A DNA stretch of 64,000 nt, taken from Uranotaenia lowii (taxonomy: Eukaryota; Arthropoda; Insecta; Diptera; Culicidae). Every line of letters begins with the position of its first letter. The first letter of the stretch is position 1. The notes under the pieces were generated by a model that saw only the letters and a program-made list of their open reading frames with translations, was not told the DNA's origin and searched no databases. Both the position numbers and the translations under genes were made by a program. The stretch lies in the NCBI RefSeq assembly GCF_029784155.1, contig NC_073692.1:66907888-66971887 (forward strand), given 5' to 3'. Below are positions 46,920 to 57,975 of this stretch, one piece after another.

Positions 46920-48180
46920 TTCATTCAAAAATGTTATAGATAAAATTTTGTTATGAAAAACCATTTCCAGTAAAGTAAAAAAGTTATTGCAGTTCGAAGG
47001 CCGCAAATTTTGTCCAACACGCATTGAGTAGGTACTTTTTATGCATTGCGTATTATACGAGAATTTTCAAACCGAAATACAATCTTTGAACCGCCATAGC
47101 TATTCTGTTTCAAATGCAATCGAGTTACAGTCTTCGAGTGAAATATTTGTCACAACTTAGACTTTAAGAAAATAAACCATAAAAACAATCGGCTAGTGAT
47201 GAAAAATGTTATTGATGAAAAACCAGCATTTTTTGTTTCTCCCGGGCAGAATACCTTAAAATTTTATTCGCGTTTGAGACTCAAGCCACCCCTTCCTATC
47301 ATTCGATCTTACTGAAATTGGGCATGTGATCTTCTGGTAAGCTAATGAATAATTTTGACTTGGAGCGAGTGAGATTTATCATGTTTTATTCTTCCTATAA
47401 TATGATAAGTGTACGCTGTTCGTTAAATTATTAAAAACTACAAAAAATACTCTTACGGTAAAGTAGCCAAAACTTCTTAAATTTTCAACCGATTTTGATA
47501 AATAACCATTTGAAATCTTTGTTTCAAATTGATATTTAAGCACATAAGAAAATCAGATTTTTTAAATGTTACCATCGAGTCTAAAACTTTCGCTGAAACA
47601 AAATTTTCTCTAAAAAAATGCGTTTTTTATAACTTTTTCTATCATAAAGTCACTAACATCAACAAAACTGTTGATAATACGCAAAAACAGTGTTCAGATG
47701 ATCGATAGAAAATTTATTCACCTTCAATATTCTAAAGAGGGATTTCAAATTACTGTTATGCCGTCCGAGATATTTAAATCTAAGTACAAGACCATTTTTT
47801 ATTTTTCCGAAATATCATATTTGGAGCATAACTCAAAAACGGCTCTGCTGAGATTTGTTTGAATTTGATTTTCGGATTCAGCGCCCGATTTCACATTAAA
47901 AATGACCTTCAGTTTACTGAGTTCAAAAATGCTGTAAACTAGTGTAATTAAACAAATTTTTGCACTTGTTTGGCAAAACATTATCATTATTTATTTACAT
48001 AGTATGTAAACATTATCAATATTTTTTAAATAAAAGTTTTAACTCAATGATCAACTTTCCTCAAGATTTCGAGTAATTTCGACTTCTGAGAAAAAAGATA
48101 TTGGAGTTTTGTTTTGTTTATTTGTCTAAATCTACGAAAATACGAATATAATCAATTAATTATGATTAGATACTCGACTT
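46920..48180. other. Non-coding DNA with a diverged duplication match
   Basis: Mostly unassigned. 48048-48140 ('gatcaactttcc', 'cttctgagaaaaaag') is collinear with 12571-12660. Frames at 47671-47862 (+) and 47799-47987 (-) are short, overlapping and unrecognised. Confidence 0.4.
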
Positions 48181-48182
48181 TT

Positions 48183-48342
48183 AGCGTTTTCGTTTATTTT
48201 CTACTGGCATGGGCAGTAACAAACTTCATAAACCAATCGTCTCCCGGAACGATGAATTATATGCGTCGTCACGGCTGACAGTTTTGTTTGTTTATGCAGT
48301 CAAAGTGTGCACCCGTGCCAGTGAAAAATAAACGAAAACGCT
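48183..48342. mobile_element. 160-bp MITE with ~32-bp TIRs
   Basis: The left end AGCGTTTTCGTTTATTTTCT and the right end, in reverse complement, AGCGTTTTCGTTTATTTTTC continue as matching inverted repeats through 'actggcatgggca' and 'actggcacgggtgca'. The interior is 90-odd bases. A TTT may be the target duplication, but it is not distinctive. Confidence 0.7.
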
Positions 48343-48344
48343 TT

Positions 48345-49925
48345 TCGTGATCAATAAAATTTATATCAAATGCCACCCACGATTTCCTCCCAATTTAAGC
48401 GAAATCGGAAAATGCATCTTAGTTTGTCATTACTTCGATCAAATTGAACATTTTGAGTAATTTTGAAGGTCAATTTGTAATTTATCAACTTAAACGTATG
48501 TAGCTTATCAGTTACAATGAACTATTTATTCAGGTTAAGAAAAATTGGTCAAGCTTCTGGAAACAGAAAACGTCATCGAGAATTGCGTTGATTTGGAAAA
48601 AGGGTGGTTAATTGAATGGGGCATGTGGTGCCAAAAATTATTTTTTATTTAAACATCTTAATTTGATGCTTTCTCAGAAAATGCCAAGCAGAATGCCACA
48701 AAAACTTGCACTTGTAAATAATACATAACTAGGCAGCTTCGCTGAAAATTTCATCCATTTCCATCCATGCGTTCAAAACTTATTTACAAAACAAAATGAT
48801 GCATTTTTTCGAATACACTTTTTATATATAATCTACTTCATATTTTTATTATTTTGAAAATATTTTTACTTATCTTTGTTTTTATCTTTTGCTTTGAAAT
48901 TTCATGAAAATATTTTTGTTATTGCTCTTGCTTTTCAAAACAAACGATAAGTTTCTTTTTTTTAACGAGTCCTCTGTTAAGTCTATGAAACTAAGAGTTA
49001 CAGATTTATAACAGCAGATTGTTTTTTTCAGTTTTCAGTCATCTTTGCTTTTGCAAGCGTAGACATCAACAATTTAATGAAGTTGGTTTCTCATTTAATC
49101 AGATGCTCAATGCTGAAAAATAGATATCTTCTGACACGAAAGAAGATCTTTGATTTGTTCAGATGAATAAAATTTTGAAGAACCTACGCTCGAAACCATT
49201 AATTTCGGAAAAAAATTTCTATGTCTTATGTTGTCAGTAGAAAATTAAAAAAAAAAATTAAATAAATTAATGAAATGGTTAATTTATTCCACTTCAAACA
49301 GGTATGTAACTACAAATATTAATTGGTTTCAGGTTACATATTTTGTCATACTCATAACTTACATTTTTGAAATTCTTGCTCAAGACATCATAAACAGCTA
49401 TCATTTGTATCGATATACGTTTTGACCAGTCAAAAAGATTGATAGTATTTAAAAGTTGTTTTTCTTGTTTCAACGTTTTTAAAGAAAAAATTTCATTAAA
49501 TTTCATCCAATTCATGTTATTTTTAAAAAGTTCTTTTCTTGACCGAATTTTTTTATGCTTCGATTATAGTCATAGTAAGCGAATATCTGCTGGGATGAAT
49601 TGAAACATGAATTTTCTTTCGTTTCACTATATTTTCTTCTTTTGCTAGACACTGTCATGTGCATTTTCAATTAACCTCAAAATAAGCTCGCCGAAGAATG
49701 TTTTGTTGAAATAAGTCGACATTTTGAGCAGTTTTTATGAATTTAAATTTCGCTAAATTATATTAGCAGTACCAAATTCGCGATCATGCCACATCATTTT
49801 TAACAGTGTTTCCAAACAACACTGCGCATGGTATGAAATACCACGATTGTTTTATACTTCAAAAAAATAGCTTAAGTTTTCTTCTCAATTTTGGTTTGAC
49901 AATTTTTTTTAATATTCTTTCGCTG
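48345..49925. other. Non-coding DNA with a diverged duplication match
   Basis: 49385-49550 ('cataaacagctatca', 'catccaattcatgtta', 'cttgaccga') is the diverged partner of 14600-14770. The remainder is A+T-rich and unassigned. Confidence 0.4.
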
Positions 49926-49929
49926 GAGT

Positions 49930-51500
49930 TTCGAATTGCAACACAAATATGACTTAAAGCATTTCTTTCCCTCTCTACTCTGTAAAACGTGGGGGTCTAT
50001 AACAATCGTAGAAACATATCTCGTAACCAAATACCTTTCCATGCCATATTTGTTTCCGTTTGTTTGCTTCGTTAGCATTAATTGAGCACTTATGCTAACA
50101 AAATTGTATTGGGCTCACCTCCCTCCTCTTATGTACCTACTCACTGAAAGGAAGATGGTGTGTCATAATCATAGAATCATACCAAAATGATTTTCCATGT
50201 TAAGTTTTGTCCATTTCTCGAATTTGTAAAAAAAAAAAAGTTAAATATAAGCTTTCCTCTTCCCTTCCTGTATTCCCAATTCTATTCTCCAACTGCTAGA
50301 AAGGAATTGATTCACATAGAAAAGTTTCTCGTATTGAAATACCATTCCATGCCAAATTTGGTTTTATCTGCGTAGTTAATTCTTGAGTTATGCATAAACT
50401 TGAAAGGAAGTAGTATCCCCCTTCCGCTCTCCCCCATTAAATGAATGGGTGAGAACTTAATATTCATAAAAGTATTTTTCGTACTCAAATACTTTTTGAT
50501 GCCAAATTTAGTTTCATTTGCTCGATGAATTCTCGAGTTATGCAAAAATAATTGTATGGAAGCCTTCCTTTCCCCCTTTATATCTTTCCGCTGGAAAAAG
50601 GTGGGGCTCCAATTTATAATAAAAACATTTCTCGTATCAAAACACCCTCACATGTTTAATATGGTTCCATTTGCTCGATCAGTTCTCCAGTTCTACTGAA
50701 AATTGTAAGGGAGACCTCTCCTCCCCCTTTTCACCCACCTCTTTGAAGGAATGAGGGATACCAAATATTGATGAAGCATTTCTCGTACCCAAATATCGTT
50801 CCATGCAAAATTTGGTTCCATTTGATGTCGAAGCTCTAAAGTTATTCAGTTAAAATTGTATGAAACTCCCCTTCCTCTTTCCTTTCTCTGCGATGGAAGA
50901 AGAAAGGGATCTCAAACAATCATTACAACATATCACGTTCCCAAATACCCACCCATGCCACATTTGGTTCAATTAATTATTAAACCAGTTTTTGAGTTTT
51001 GAAAAAAATATATAAAAGAGGCCCCTCCCCCTTTTTATCTCCCTATTGGAAAGAGGGAGGGGTCTCAAATAATCATAGAAATGTTTTTCGTATCCAAATA
51101 CCTTCTTATGCCAAATTTGGTTCCAATGTCTTGATTAGGTTTCGAGTTATATGAAAAATTGTAAGGTAGCCCCCCTCCCTCATGCCTATCCCCCACTGAG
51201 AGAAGGAAGAGGTACCTTATATTCATGGAAATACTCCTCGTTCATTAATACCACCCCATGCCAATTTTGATACCATTTGCTTGATTGGTTTTTGAGTAAT
51301 GCAAAAAATTTTCTTTTATTTGGCAGCCCCCCTCCCCTCATTCATGAGAGAGGGAGGGGTCTCAGACCATAATAGGAACCTTTTCCTGCCTTCAATACCC
51401 CCACCTGCCAAGTTTCACGCAAATCGGTTCAGTAGTTTCCGAGTCTATAGGGAACAGACAGACAGACAGACAGAAATTCATTTTTACATATTTAGATTAT
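49930..51500. repeat. Tandem array of ~150-bp monomers ending in cagacagacag
   Basis: About ten diverged monomers. The landmark 'ccatgccaaatttggttcca' or a variant recurs at about 50039, 50196, 50347, 50500, 50650, 50811, 50953, 51107, 51257 and 51404. Each is followed by 'gagttatgcaaaaatt'-like sequence and a pyrimidine-rich then purine-rich tract (ccctcccc, gggagggg). The array ends 'cggttcagtagtttccgagt' followed by cagacagacagacag and 'aaattcatttttac', the recognised tail of a widespread insect repeat. It lies between duplicated segments and has no counterpart in copy 1. Confidence 0.75.
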
Positions 51501-51579
51501 TTTCAAATGTAATTTTTCAAGGAAGAATAAAAAATCATAATATGAAAGGTCGATATGATTGTTTGGGTTTTTTTAATTA

Positions 51580-53341
51580 ATGTTCTAAACAGAATATACT
51601 TATGTTGTTAAAAATAAAAACAAATCCATTCTTTCAAAGTTTTTATGCACATGATCAATATAATTTCCCGATAATATGAACCCGTCGGCATACGATGGCT
51701 CAAGAGCTCTTAATTGAGTAAATAAAAAATACCCTCAAAGGCCCACCGAAAGCCACTCGATGACTCACCACAGTCACCGGACTGGACCAGTTTTCCAAGC
51801 GCCAGCCAGCACCTTCAATCTGTCGAAATCGCGCATAAAGATCAAAATCGACATTTTAATAAATTAGTCACATTCCAGTTCCGGACCGCAAAACCGGACC
51901 GGATCGGACCTGACCAGACCATGTTTCATGTTGAGTTGTAGGGATATGGTTTGAGCTTAAAGCATGTGCAAACATATCGTGGACCGCTGTTTGCTGATCG
52001 TGAACCAGCTGTGCACCTGACGAAAAGTCGAATGTCATAAAAAACCACGCCAGACAGACATTTCAGTGTACCATTTAGGTGTTCCTATTGGGGTACAGGC
52101 AATGATCTATGATAGACAAACTCTTGTGGAGTAGAACTCGTTTTTACTTTTGTTTTGTTTTTTAAGTAAAGTAATACAATCAACAGTTTCAAGTCTGAGA
52201 ATAAATTCAAATTTTGCTTACTTTTTTTTCAGAATTTCAAACGTTAAAAGAAAAGACGTTCTTTCACACCATGGAACAGTTCATTGGATCCCGGATGCAC
52301 TAATTGGTTGCGTTAAAAAGGTGTTCAAATTCTCGGCTCCAATTATGTGCGGAACGTATCGCTAACAAGTTGATACGGTTTTGAATTAGCATAATCCCAA
52401 CCAAATATGGGCACACAGAAAAGGCAGGCCACACATGAATGCGAGCGAGCTCTTTTTGGTCAGGTAGATCTTTACCAAAGACCACTTGAAAAACACCTTG
52501 CATTTGATTAAATTAGTGGCCAGCAGATGAAACAGAAACCTCCGCCGATCGCTGCTGGTGGCTTATGGATCAGCTGCCGTGGATAGTTTCTCATCATTTT
52601 GGGTTTTTTTTTTATCTTGGCCGTCTAACCTTGTAGTCTCGTGGTTTCCAATCCACGTGGTATTTTTCTCCTCCAAAATAAAACGGACCCGCAGCAATCG
52701 ATCGGATTACGATTGTCCGACTTATTGTGGGCCTGAGGTTTCTCGGTTTTCGTTCGTAGGAGTCTTTCGAGGGATCCGATCAAGAGAGAGCGTCAGAAAG
52801 TGATAATTTCGAAGGTGATTTTATCATCTAATAAACTATATATTAACAATAATTTTCCACTGCGCTTTTGGGCCACCATCGTCGAAAACCTCTCTTTATG
52901 ATGTTTGTTGTTTTGATGCGGGTGTTCGAAAATATATGCTCAATTCCTGCAACCGCCGGCCGCCGCGTGGTCAAGTCAAGTTGTGGGAATGAAAATAACA
53001 TCCCAACTGGGACCTCCTGGCTGGGCTGAATAGGGCCATAAAACGAGAGCTTATAGAATGAGTTCGATAAACGGCTAGCACTACATAAAAAGGTACAAAT
53101 TTATCCAACAGCGCGTTGCTTTCTTCCCTTTTCCTTGACCGGGGGCCTAGCTAAACCTATGCTTGTGGAAGAATAACTGGCCACTTTCCATCTTCTTGGA
53201 ACCTGGGCTTTTAGCAAAGACGAAAAAAGTTTCGAGAAGAATTGTTAGGCCTTAGAACTTGTCGATTCGAATAAAATCTACAGATATTCTTCTGTTGAAC
53301 TATTGCTCTGACTCAACTGCCTTTGACTGAATGAATAAATG
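51580..53341. repeat. Segmental duplication block B, copy 2
   Basis: Collinear with 14940-16850. It includes the identical 67-residue minus frame (52300-52503) and shares the GC-richer segments. A 12-base insertion near 52905 ('gttgttttgatg' region) and scattered substitutions separate the copies. It runs almost directly into block C, unlike copy 1. Confidence 0.85.
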
Positions 53342-53374
53342 ACTGAAATGATTGAAAAAGTCGTTATGCCTGTA

Positions 53375-54135
53375 GTGCTTTTCCAATCATACAATTTTAA
53401 TGCATGCTTCAGCACATTTTTGGTAAGAGCTAGCACCGAGCAGCATTGATACCATTTTTTTTAAGATTCAGAAAACATTTTTTAAATAATTATCGATTCT
53501 AAATAACTGTTTCAAGGAATACAAATATTGATCCAAGATTATTGACACGCCCTAGCATCCCTACACCAACTGAGTAAAAACCTCTCGGTCCGGTGAGAAA
53601 TATGGTTAAATAGCATTTTATTAATACATTTTCTGCTGTAAAAATATTTTTATTTTCTTTCTATTTTCTCTCCCCTCGGGGGCTCTCGTTTTTCACCTTG
53701 CACTCCAGTTAAGATTTGTGTTTCACTTTCAGCTCCGAGGCAAGCTGGTTGAGGTTAGTTCTTGTGCTCTTTTTCAATCAAGCCCACGGTCAACAACGGT
53801 GTAAGGATGGGCTAAGTTCCATCGCAAAAGGTGAGCATAATGGGAATGCAAAGCGTCAGAAACTTTTATGATGATTATTAATAATCGTAATTCATTTCAA
53901 TAAACACGACCAGAGAACGGGCGAAAGACGAAGGAATTGCTAAGAGGAAGGCACTGAGGAGTGTTATTTGCATTCTTAGCCGGTGGTCGATTGACTGTGG
54001 CATCTGGAGCCGGCTTGGAGATGAGATAAGTTCCTGGCACTTGATGCATCTGGGTGACCGTAAACAGGTCCACGGGATATCAAATGAACCGATATGGAAT
54101 GGTTCTTGCGAGGGACATATTTGTGGTTGATGTAT
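53375..54135. repeat. Segmental duplication block C, copy 2
   Basis: Matches 22768-23575 in the same orientation. The putative ATG exon of copy 1 is here interrupted by TAA at its third codon (53809-53811), while the following GTGAGC donor-like motif is kept. Confidence 0.85.
53803..53826 (+). pseudogene. Stopped counterpart of the possible short exon
   Basis: Equivalent to 23236-23259. ATG GGC is followed by TAA instead of AAA, so the peptide would end after two residues. The rest of the exon-like segment and the donor-like GTGAGC remain. This is meaningful only if the copy 1 exon is real. Confidence 0.15.
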
Positions 54136-54882
54136 AAAGTTATTTTTTCAAATGAGTGTTTTAGAGTTTAAGAAATCTTTAAATCAAGTAAAATGTTTAA
54201 AATTACGTATTTAGAGAAAAAAAAATTACAATTTAAAAAATTAAAACCAAAATATGGGCATATATCCAATCGACATGACAAATACACATTGAACTAATTC
54301 CACCAAAAATTTCAATAGAAAATACTTATAGCTTATAGAAATAGTTATAGCTGTTTAAAAGTGGTGCAATTTGAATCCGTACACCATTTAAGTTCTCATT
54401 TCACATTTTGTGAGTATCAGGAAAAGAGAATTCTAAAAGTTCGTCTACTAAGGGGCCGTTCACTAATTACGTAAGCACATAGGGGGGGGGGGGGGGTGGG
54501 GGGGTTTCACTTTTACTTACGATCTCTTACTAGGGGGGTAGGGGGAGTTTCCAAAAATCTTACGTAAGAAATGTTAAATTGATATTTCGTCACAGCCATA
54601 CGAAACCATATAAGATTTTTTTCACTACCTATTTGTTTGAATTTAAAAAAAATTCTGGTTTTATAGAATTTATAGAGAATCAATTCAAACTAACATGCCA
54701 CCATAAACACAAAATCACATTATTTAAAAAGATCGTAGCTTTTTGCTTCCATTATACCAATCTTTTCAATTGTAAAATTTATAGAAACAAAAAAGAAAAT
54801 GGCTCGTTGTGACACCACGATTTGATTCCATCATATTTGGCATGGATTTTATTTTATTTTTTTATTTACATAGTATTCCGTC

Positions 54883-56214
54883 TTACGACATAACTTGACG
54901 AACATAATTCCTAAAATTCACTCGGTCCATGGCAACCGTTCTCCAATTTCTCGGGCACCCCACGTTCGCCAGATCACGCTCCACTTGGTCTAACCACCTT
55001 GCTCGTTGCGCCCCTGCTCGTCTTGTTCCTACCGGATTCGTGGCGAACACCTGTTTTGCAGGACAGTCATCCGGCATTCTCGCAACATGTCCCGCCCAGC
55101 GTATCCGGCCAGCCTTCACCACCTTCTGAATACTGGGTTCGCCGTAGAGTCGCGCGAGCTCGTGGTTCATCCTTCGCCTCCACACTCCGTTCTCTTGTAC
55201 GCCGCCAAAGATGGTTCTTAACACTCGTCGCTCGAATACTCCGAGTGTACGCAGGTCCTCCTCGAGCAATATCCATGTCTCGTGCCCGTAGAGAACAACC
55301 GGTCTAATAAGCGTCGTATACAGGTTACACTTCGTGCGAGGGCTAAGTCTTCTCGACCGCAGTTGCTTGTGGAGTCCATAGTAGGCACGACTTCCGCTGA
55401 TAATTCGCCTCCGGATCTCACGGCTGGTGTCATTGTCTGCGGTCACCAGGGAGCCGAGATAGACAAAGTCTTCGACTATCTCCAGCTCGTCGCCGTCGAT
55501 CGTGACCTTGTTATTACTGGACAAGCGGGTTCGGTCGGTCTCGGATCCGCAGGCCAGCATGTACTTTGTCTTGGACGTATTAATCATCAACCCAATCCTT
55601 CCTGCTTCGCGTTTCAGTTTGCGGTAGATCTCCCCCACCGCCGCAGATGATCTGCCGACTATATCAATGTCATCGGCAAAGCAGATAAGTTGACTGGATC
55701 TGTTGACAATCGTGCCCCGCATTTCGCCCACCGCTCGTCGAATAACACCTTCTAGCGCCACGTTGAACATCATGCAGGATAAACCATCACCTTGTCGAAG
55801 CCCCCTGCGAGATTCGAATGAACTCGACAATTCACCCGAGATCCGCACACAGCACTGCGTTCCATCCATCGTCGCCTTGATCAGTCTGATCAGCTTCCCG
55901 GAAAAGCCGTTCTCGTCCATGATTTTCCATAGCTCGTTACGGTCGATCGTGTCGTATGCGGCTTTGAAGTCGATGAATAGATGGTGCGTAGGGACTTGGT
56001 GTTCCCGGCATTTTTGGAGGATTTGCCGTAATTTAAATATCTGGTCAGTCGTTGACCGTCCCTCCATGAAGCCGGCCTGATGACTTCCCACGAATCTGTT
56101 TGCTCGTGGCGTTAGGCGGCGGAGTAGGATTCGGGACAACACTTTGTAGGCGGCGTTGAGGACAGTGATCGCTCGGTAGTTCTCACAGTCCAATTTGTCG
56201 CCCTTCTTGTAGAT
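54883..56214 (-). pseudogene. LINE reverse transcriptase, N-terminally broken
   Basis: This encodes most of a non-LTR reverse transcriptase. From the first in-frame ATG at 56193 (436 residues) I see NYRAITVLN at 5-13, HQAGFMEGRSTTDQ at 38-51, the first catalytic aspartate in FIDFKAAYD at 73-81, GLRQGDGLS at 131-139, the catalytic pair FADD at 172-175, and INTSKTKYM at 204-212. After the palm comes the usual C-terminal region with RWAGHVARMPDD at about 365-376. The frame is open 5' of that ATG for about seven codons (KKGDKL) until it meets the linker frame, so ATG 56193 is not a natural start. The catalytic residues are present, but the upstream break and missing endonuclease make the protein non-functional as annotated. 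The clade is RTE-like or a related FADD clade, by overall resemblance only. Confidence 0.9.
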
Positions 56215-56917
56215 GCCCAGCCGACTTGTTTCTATTCAGCTGGCGAATGGCTTCCTTAACTTCACTCATCGTTGGGAGTGGCTCGTCTTCGTCGTTGGCT
56301 ACGCCGGCGATGTACCTTCCCCCACCGTCTTGATCTCCTGCATGTGCGCCGTTCAGGTGTTCATCGAAGTGCTGCTTCCACCTTTTGATCACCTCACGAT
56401 TGTCCGTCAGGATGCCTCCGTCCTTATCCCGGCACATTTCGGCTTGCGGCACGAAGCCTTTGCGGGATGCGTTGAGTTTCTGATAGAACTTTCGTGTTTC
56501 TTGGGAACGATGCAGCTGCTCCAGCTCCTCGAGCTCCTCCTCCTCCAGGCGGCGCTTTTTCTCCTGGAAAAGTCGGACTCGCTGCCTCTTCCGCTGTCGG
56601 TGATTTTCCACATTTCGACGGGTGCCTCTCTGCACTACTGCCGCCCGCGCGGCATTCTCTTCGTCCATCACCCTCCTACACTCCTCGTCGAACCAGTCGT
56701 TCCGTCGAGATCGCTCCACGTAACCGATGACGTTCTCCGCAGCACTGTTGATGGCTGTTTTGATGGTATCCCAACAGTCCTCGAGAGGGGCTTCGTCAAG
56801 GTCGCCCTCTGCCGGCAGCGCTGCTTCGACCGATTGCGCGTAGTCTGCCGCGACCTCAGGTTGCTTCAGTCGCGCGATATTTAACCGAGGCGGGCGCAGG
56901 TTTCGCGTGTTGTTCAC
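56183..56917 (-). pseudogene. LINE ORF2 linker between endonuclease and RT
   Basis: 244 codons. The first 60 or so residues contain 'EDCWDTIKTAINSAAENVIG', typical of the segment after the endonuclease in these retrotransposons. There follow RRNDWFDEECRRVMDEENAA at about residues 70-90, a strongly charged probable coiled coil (about 100-140, rich in R, K and E), and the KWWKQHF-like region (RWKQHFDEHLNG at about 182-193). The frame then reads NRNKSAG and immediately enters sequence that belongs about 40 residues further on, in another frame, and stops at 56183. The simplest reading is an internal deletion at about 56216 that also shifted the frame. The 5' end at 56917 is where the element is truncated. 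Confidence 0.85.
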
Positions 56918-57125
56918 TACTATTTGGCATGGATGTCACATGTATAATATTTTCAAGCAATTTAATAAAAAGAAAACGTGTCAATTTCTCGAAGAATAAA
57001 AAAACGTAAGATCTTACTAGGGGGGGAGGGGGGGTTTTGAAAAATCTTACTTTTTCTTACCAGGGGGGGAGGAAGGTTTGAAAATTTCCAAAATAGTGCT
57101 TACGTAATTAGTGAACGGCCCCTAA

Positions 57126-57970
57126 CCTTAAGAATTACTGGGTAAGTGTGAAAATGGTGGATTTTAAATTAATAATTTCTTACGATTCTTCGTATTTCAA
57201 ACTTTGTTTCGTGGTTTTTTTGACAAGTTGAAAAAATTGACAAGTTGGTTTTGATATAAAATCATAATTCTTTAATTTCGATATCCATAATTCAATGTTG
57301 ATTTTTAAATTGCATTATTGGATTAAAACTAATTACTGTTTATCCAATGAAAAACGTGAAAATAGTTTTCTTTCTTGATATCTGTATTTAAGTCCTGTTC
57401 AAAGTTATGCACCATTCACGAGTTTTACAGTTTAAACTAGATTCTGAAAACTGAATGCCAGCAATGTAAATGATATCCAAATAAATTTAAAGTTTATCCA
57501 TGGCAAATGACGCAATTGATTTTTTTTAAATAGATTGAAATAAATATGAACTTTAAATAAAAATTCTCTTAACAAAATATTGTTTTCATATTTTCTTTCC
57601 GAAAGTCTATCACTTAATCACAGAAGACACCTTTTTACACAGATTTTTTTGAAGGTTTTTTCTGTTAGGAAGAGTGTTTGGGACAATAATTTGTAAAAAT
57701 AATCAAGCATTCTAAAATCTATTTAAAATAAAACCACATAAAATTAATCCTTTGTAGTACAACCCAAAATAATCTTACAAAAAAAGATGAACATGTACAG
57801 CGTGTACAAAATTTGAGACAATTAAAAAAAAACTTTGAGATACATTTTTAGAAAAAAAAAAAATGAGATATTGGAACAAAAATTTGCTTGCGCTCAGTGA
57901 AATTATAGATATTAAAAATTGAGTCTTGAACCTGATGTTTAGTTCTGTAACGTAATTTCATTGTTTTGCA
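57126..57970. other. A+T-rich non-coding DNA
   Basis: No recognised gene, RNA or bounded repeat. Confidence 0.5.
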
Positions 57971-57975
57971 TCGCA

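Larger units (their letters stand above)
54848..56920 (-). mobile_element. 5'-truncated non-LTR retrotransposon (LINE)
   Basis: Flanked by the 14-base direct repeat TATTTGGCATGGAT (54834-54847 and 56921-56934), the expected target duplication of target-primed reverse transcription. It lies on the minus strand. Its 3' end at 54848 is an A-rich tail (ttttattttatttttttattt on the plus strand). The endonuclease domain expected upstream of the linker is missing, so the 5' end is truncated. It is far GC-richer than the host DNA, as often seen for mosquito LINE coding regions. It was inserted into the Harbinger-like element and is therefore younger than it. Confidence 0.93.
54449..57125. mobile_element. 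PIF/Harbinger-like TIR element (Tourist-like), LINE-disrupted
   Basis: The left end GGGGCCGTTCACTAATTACG (from 54452) and the reverse complement of the right end (to 57122) are identical over about 26 bases. The element is flanked by TAA on both sides (54449-54451 and 57123-57125). A 3-bp TAA or TTA target and GGGSC-type ends fit PIF/Harbinger. Inside each end lie long G runs, including 15 G, T, 7 G at 54482-54504, with related direct repeats 'cttactagggggg' near 54528 and 57015. Without the LINE it would be about 0.6 kb and non-autonomous. Confidence 0.8.

Noticed and set aside
54929..56884. Plus-strand frames across the LINE (up to 223 codons)
   Set aside because: They are antisense shadows of the GC-rich reverse transcriptase and linker coding strand.
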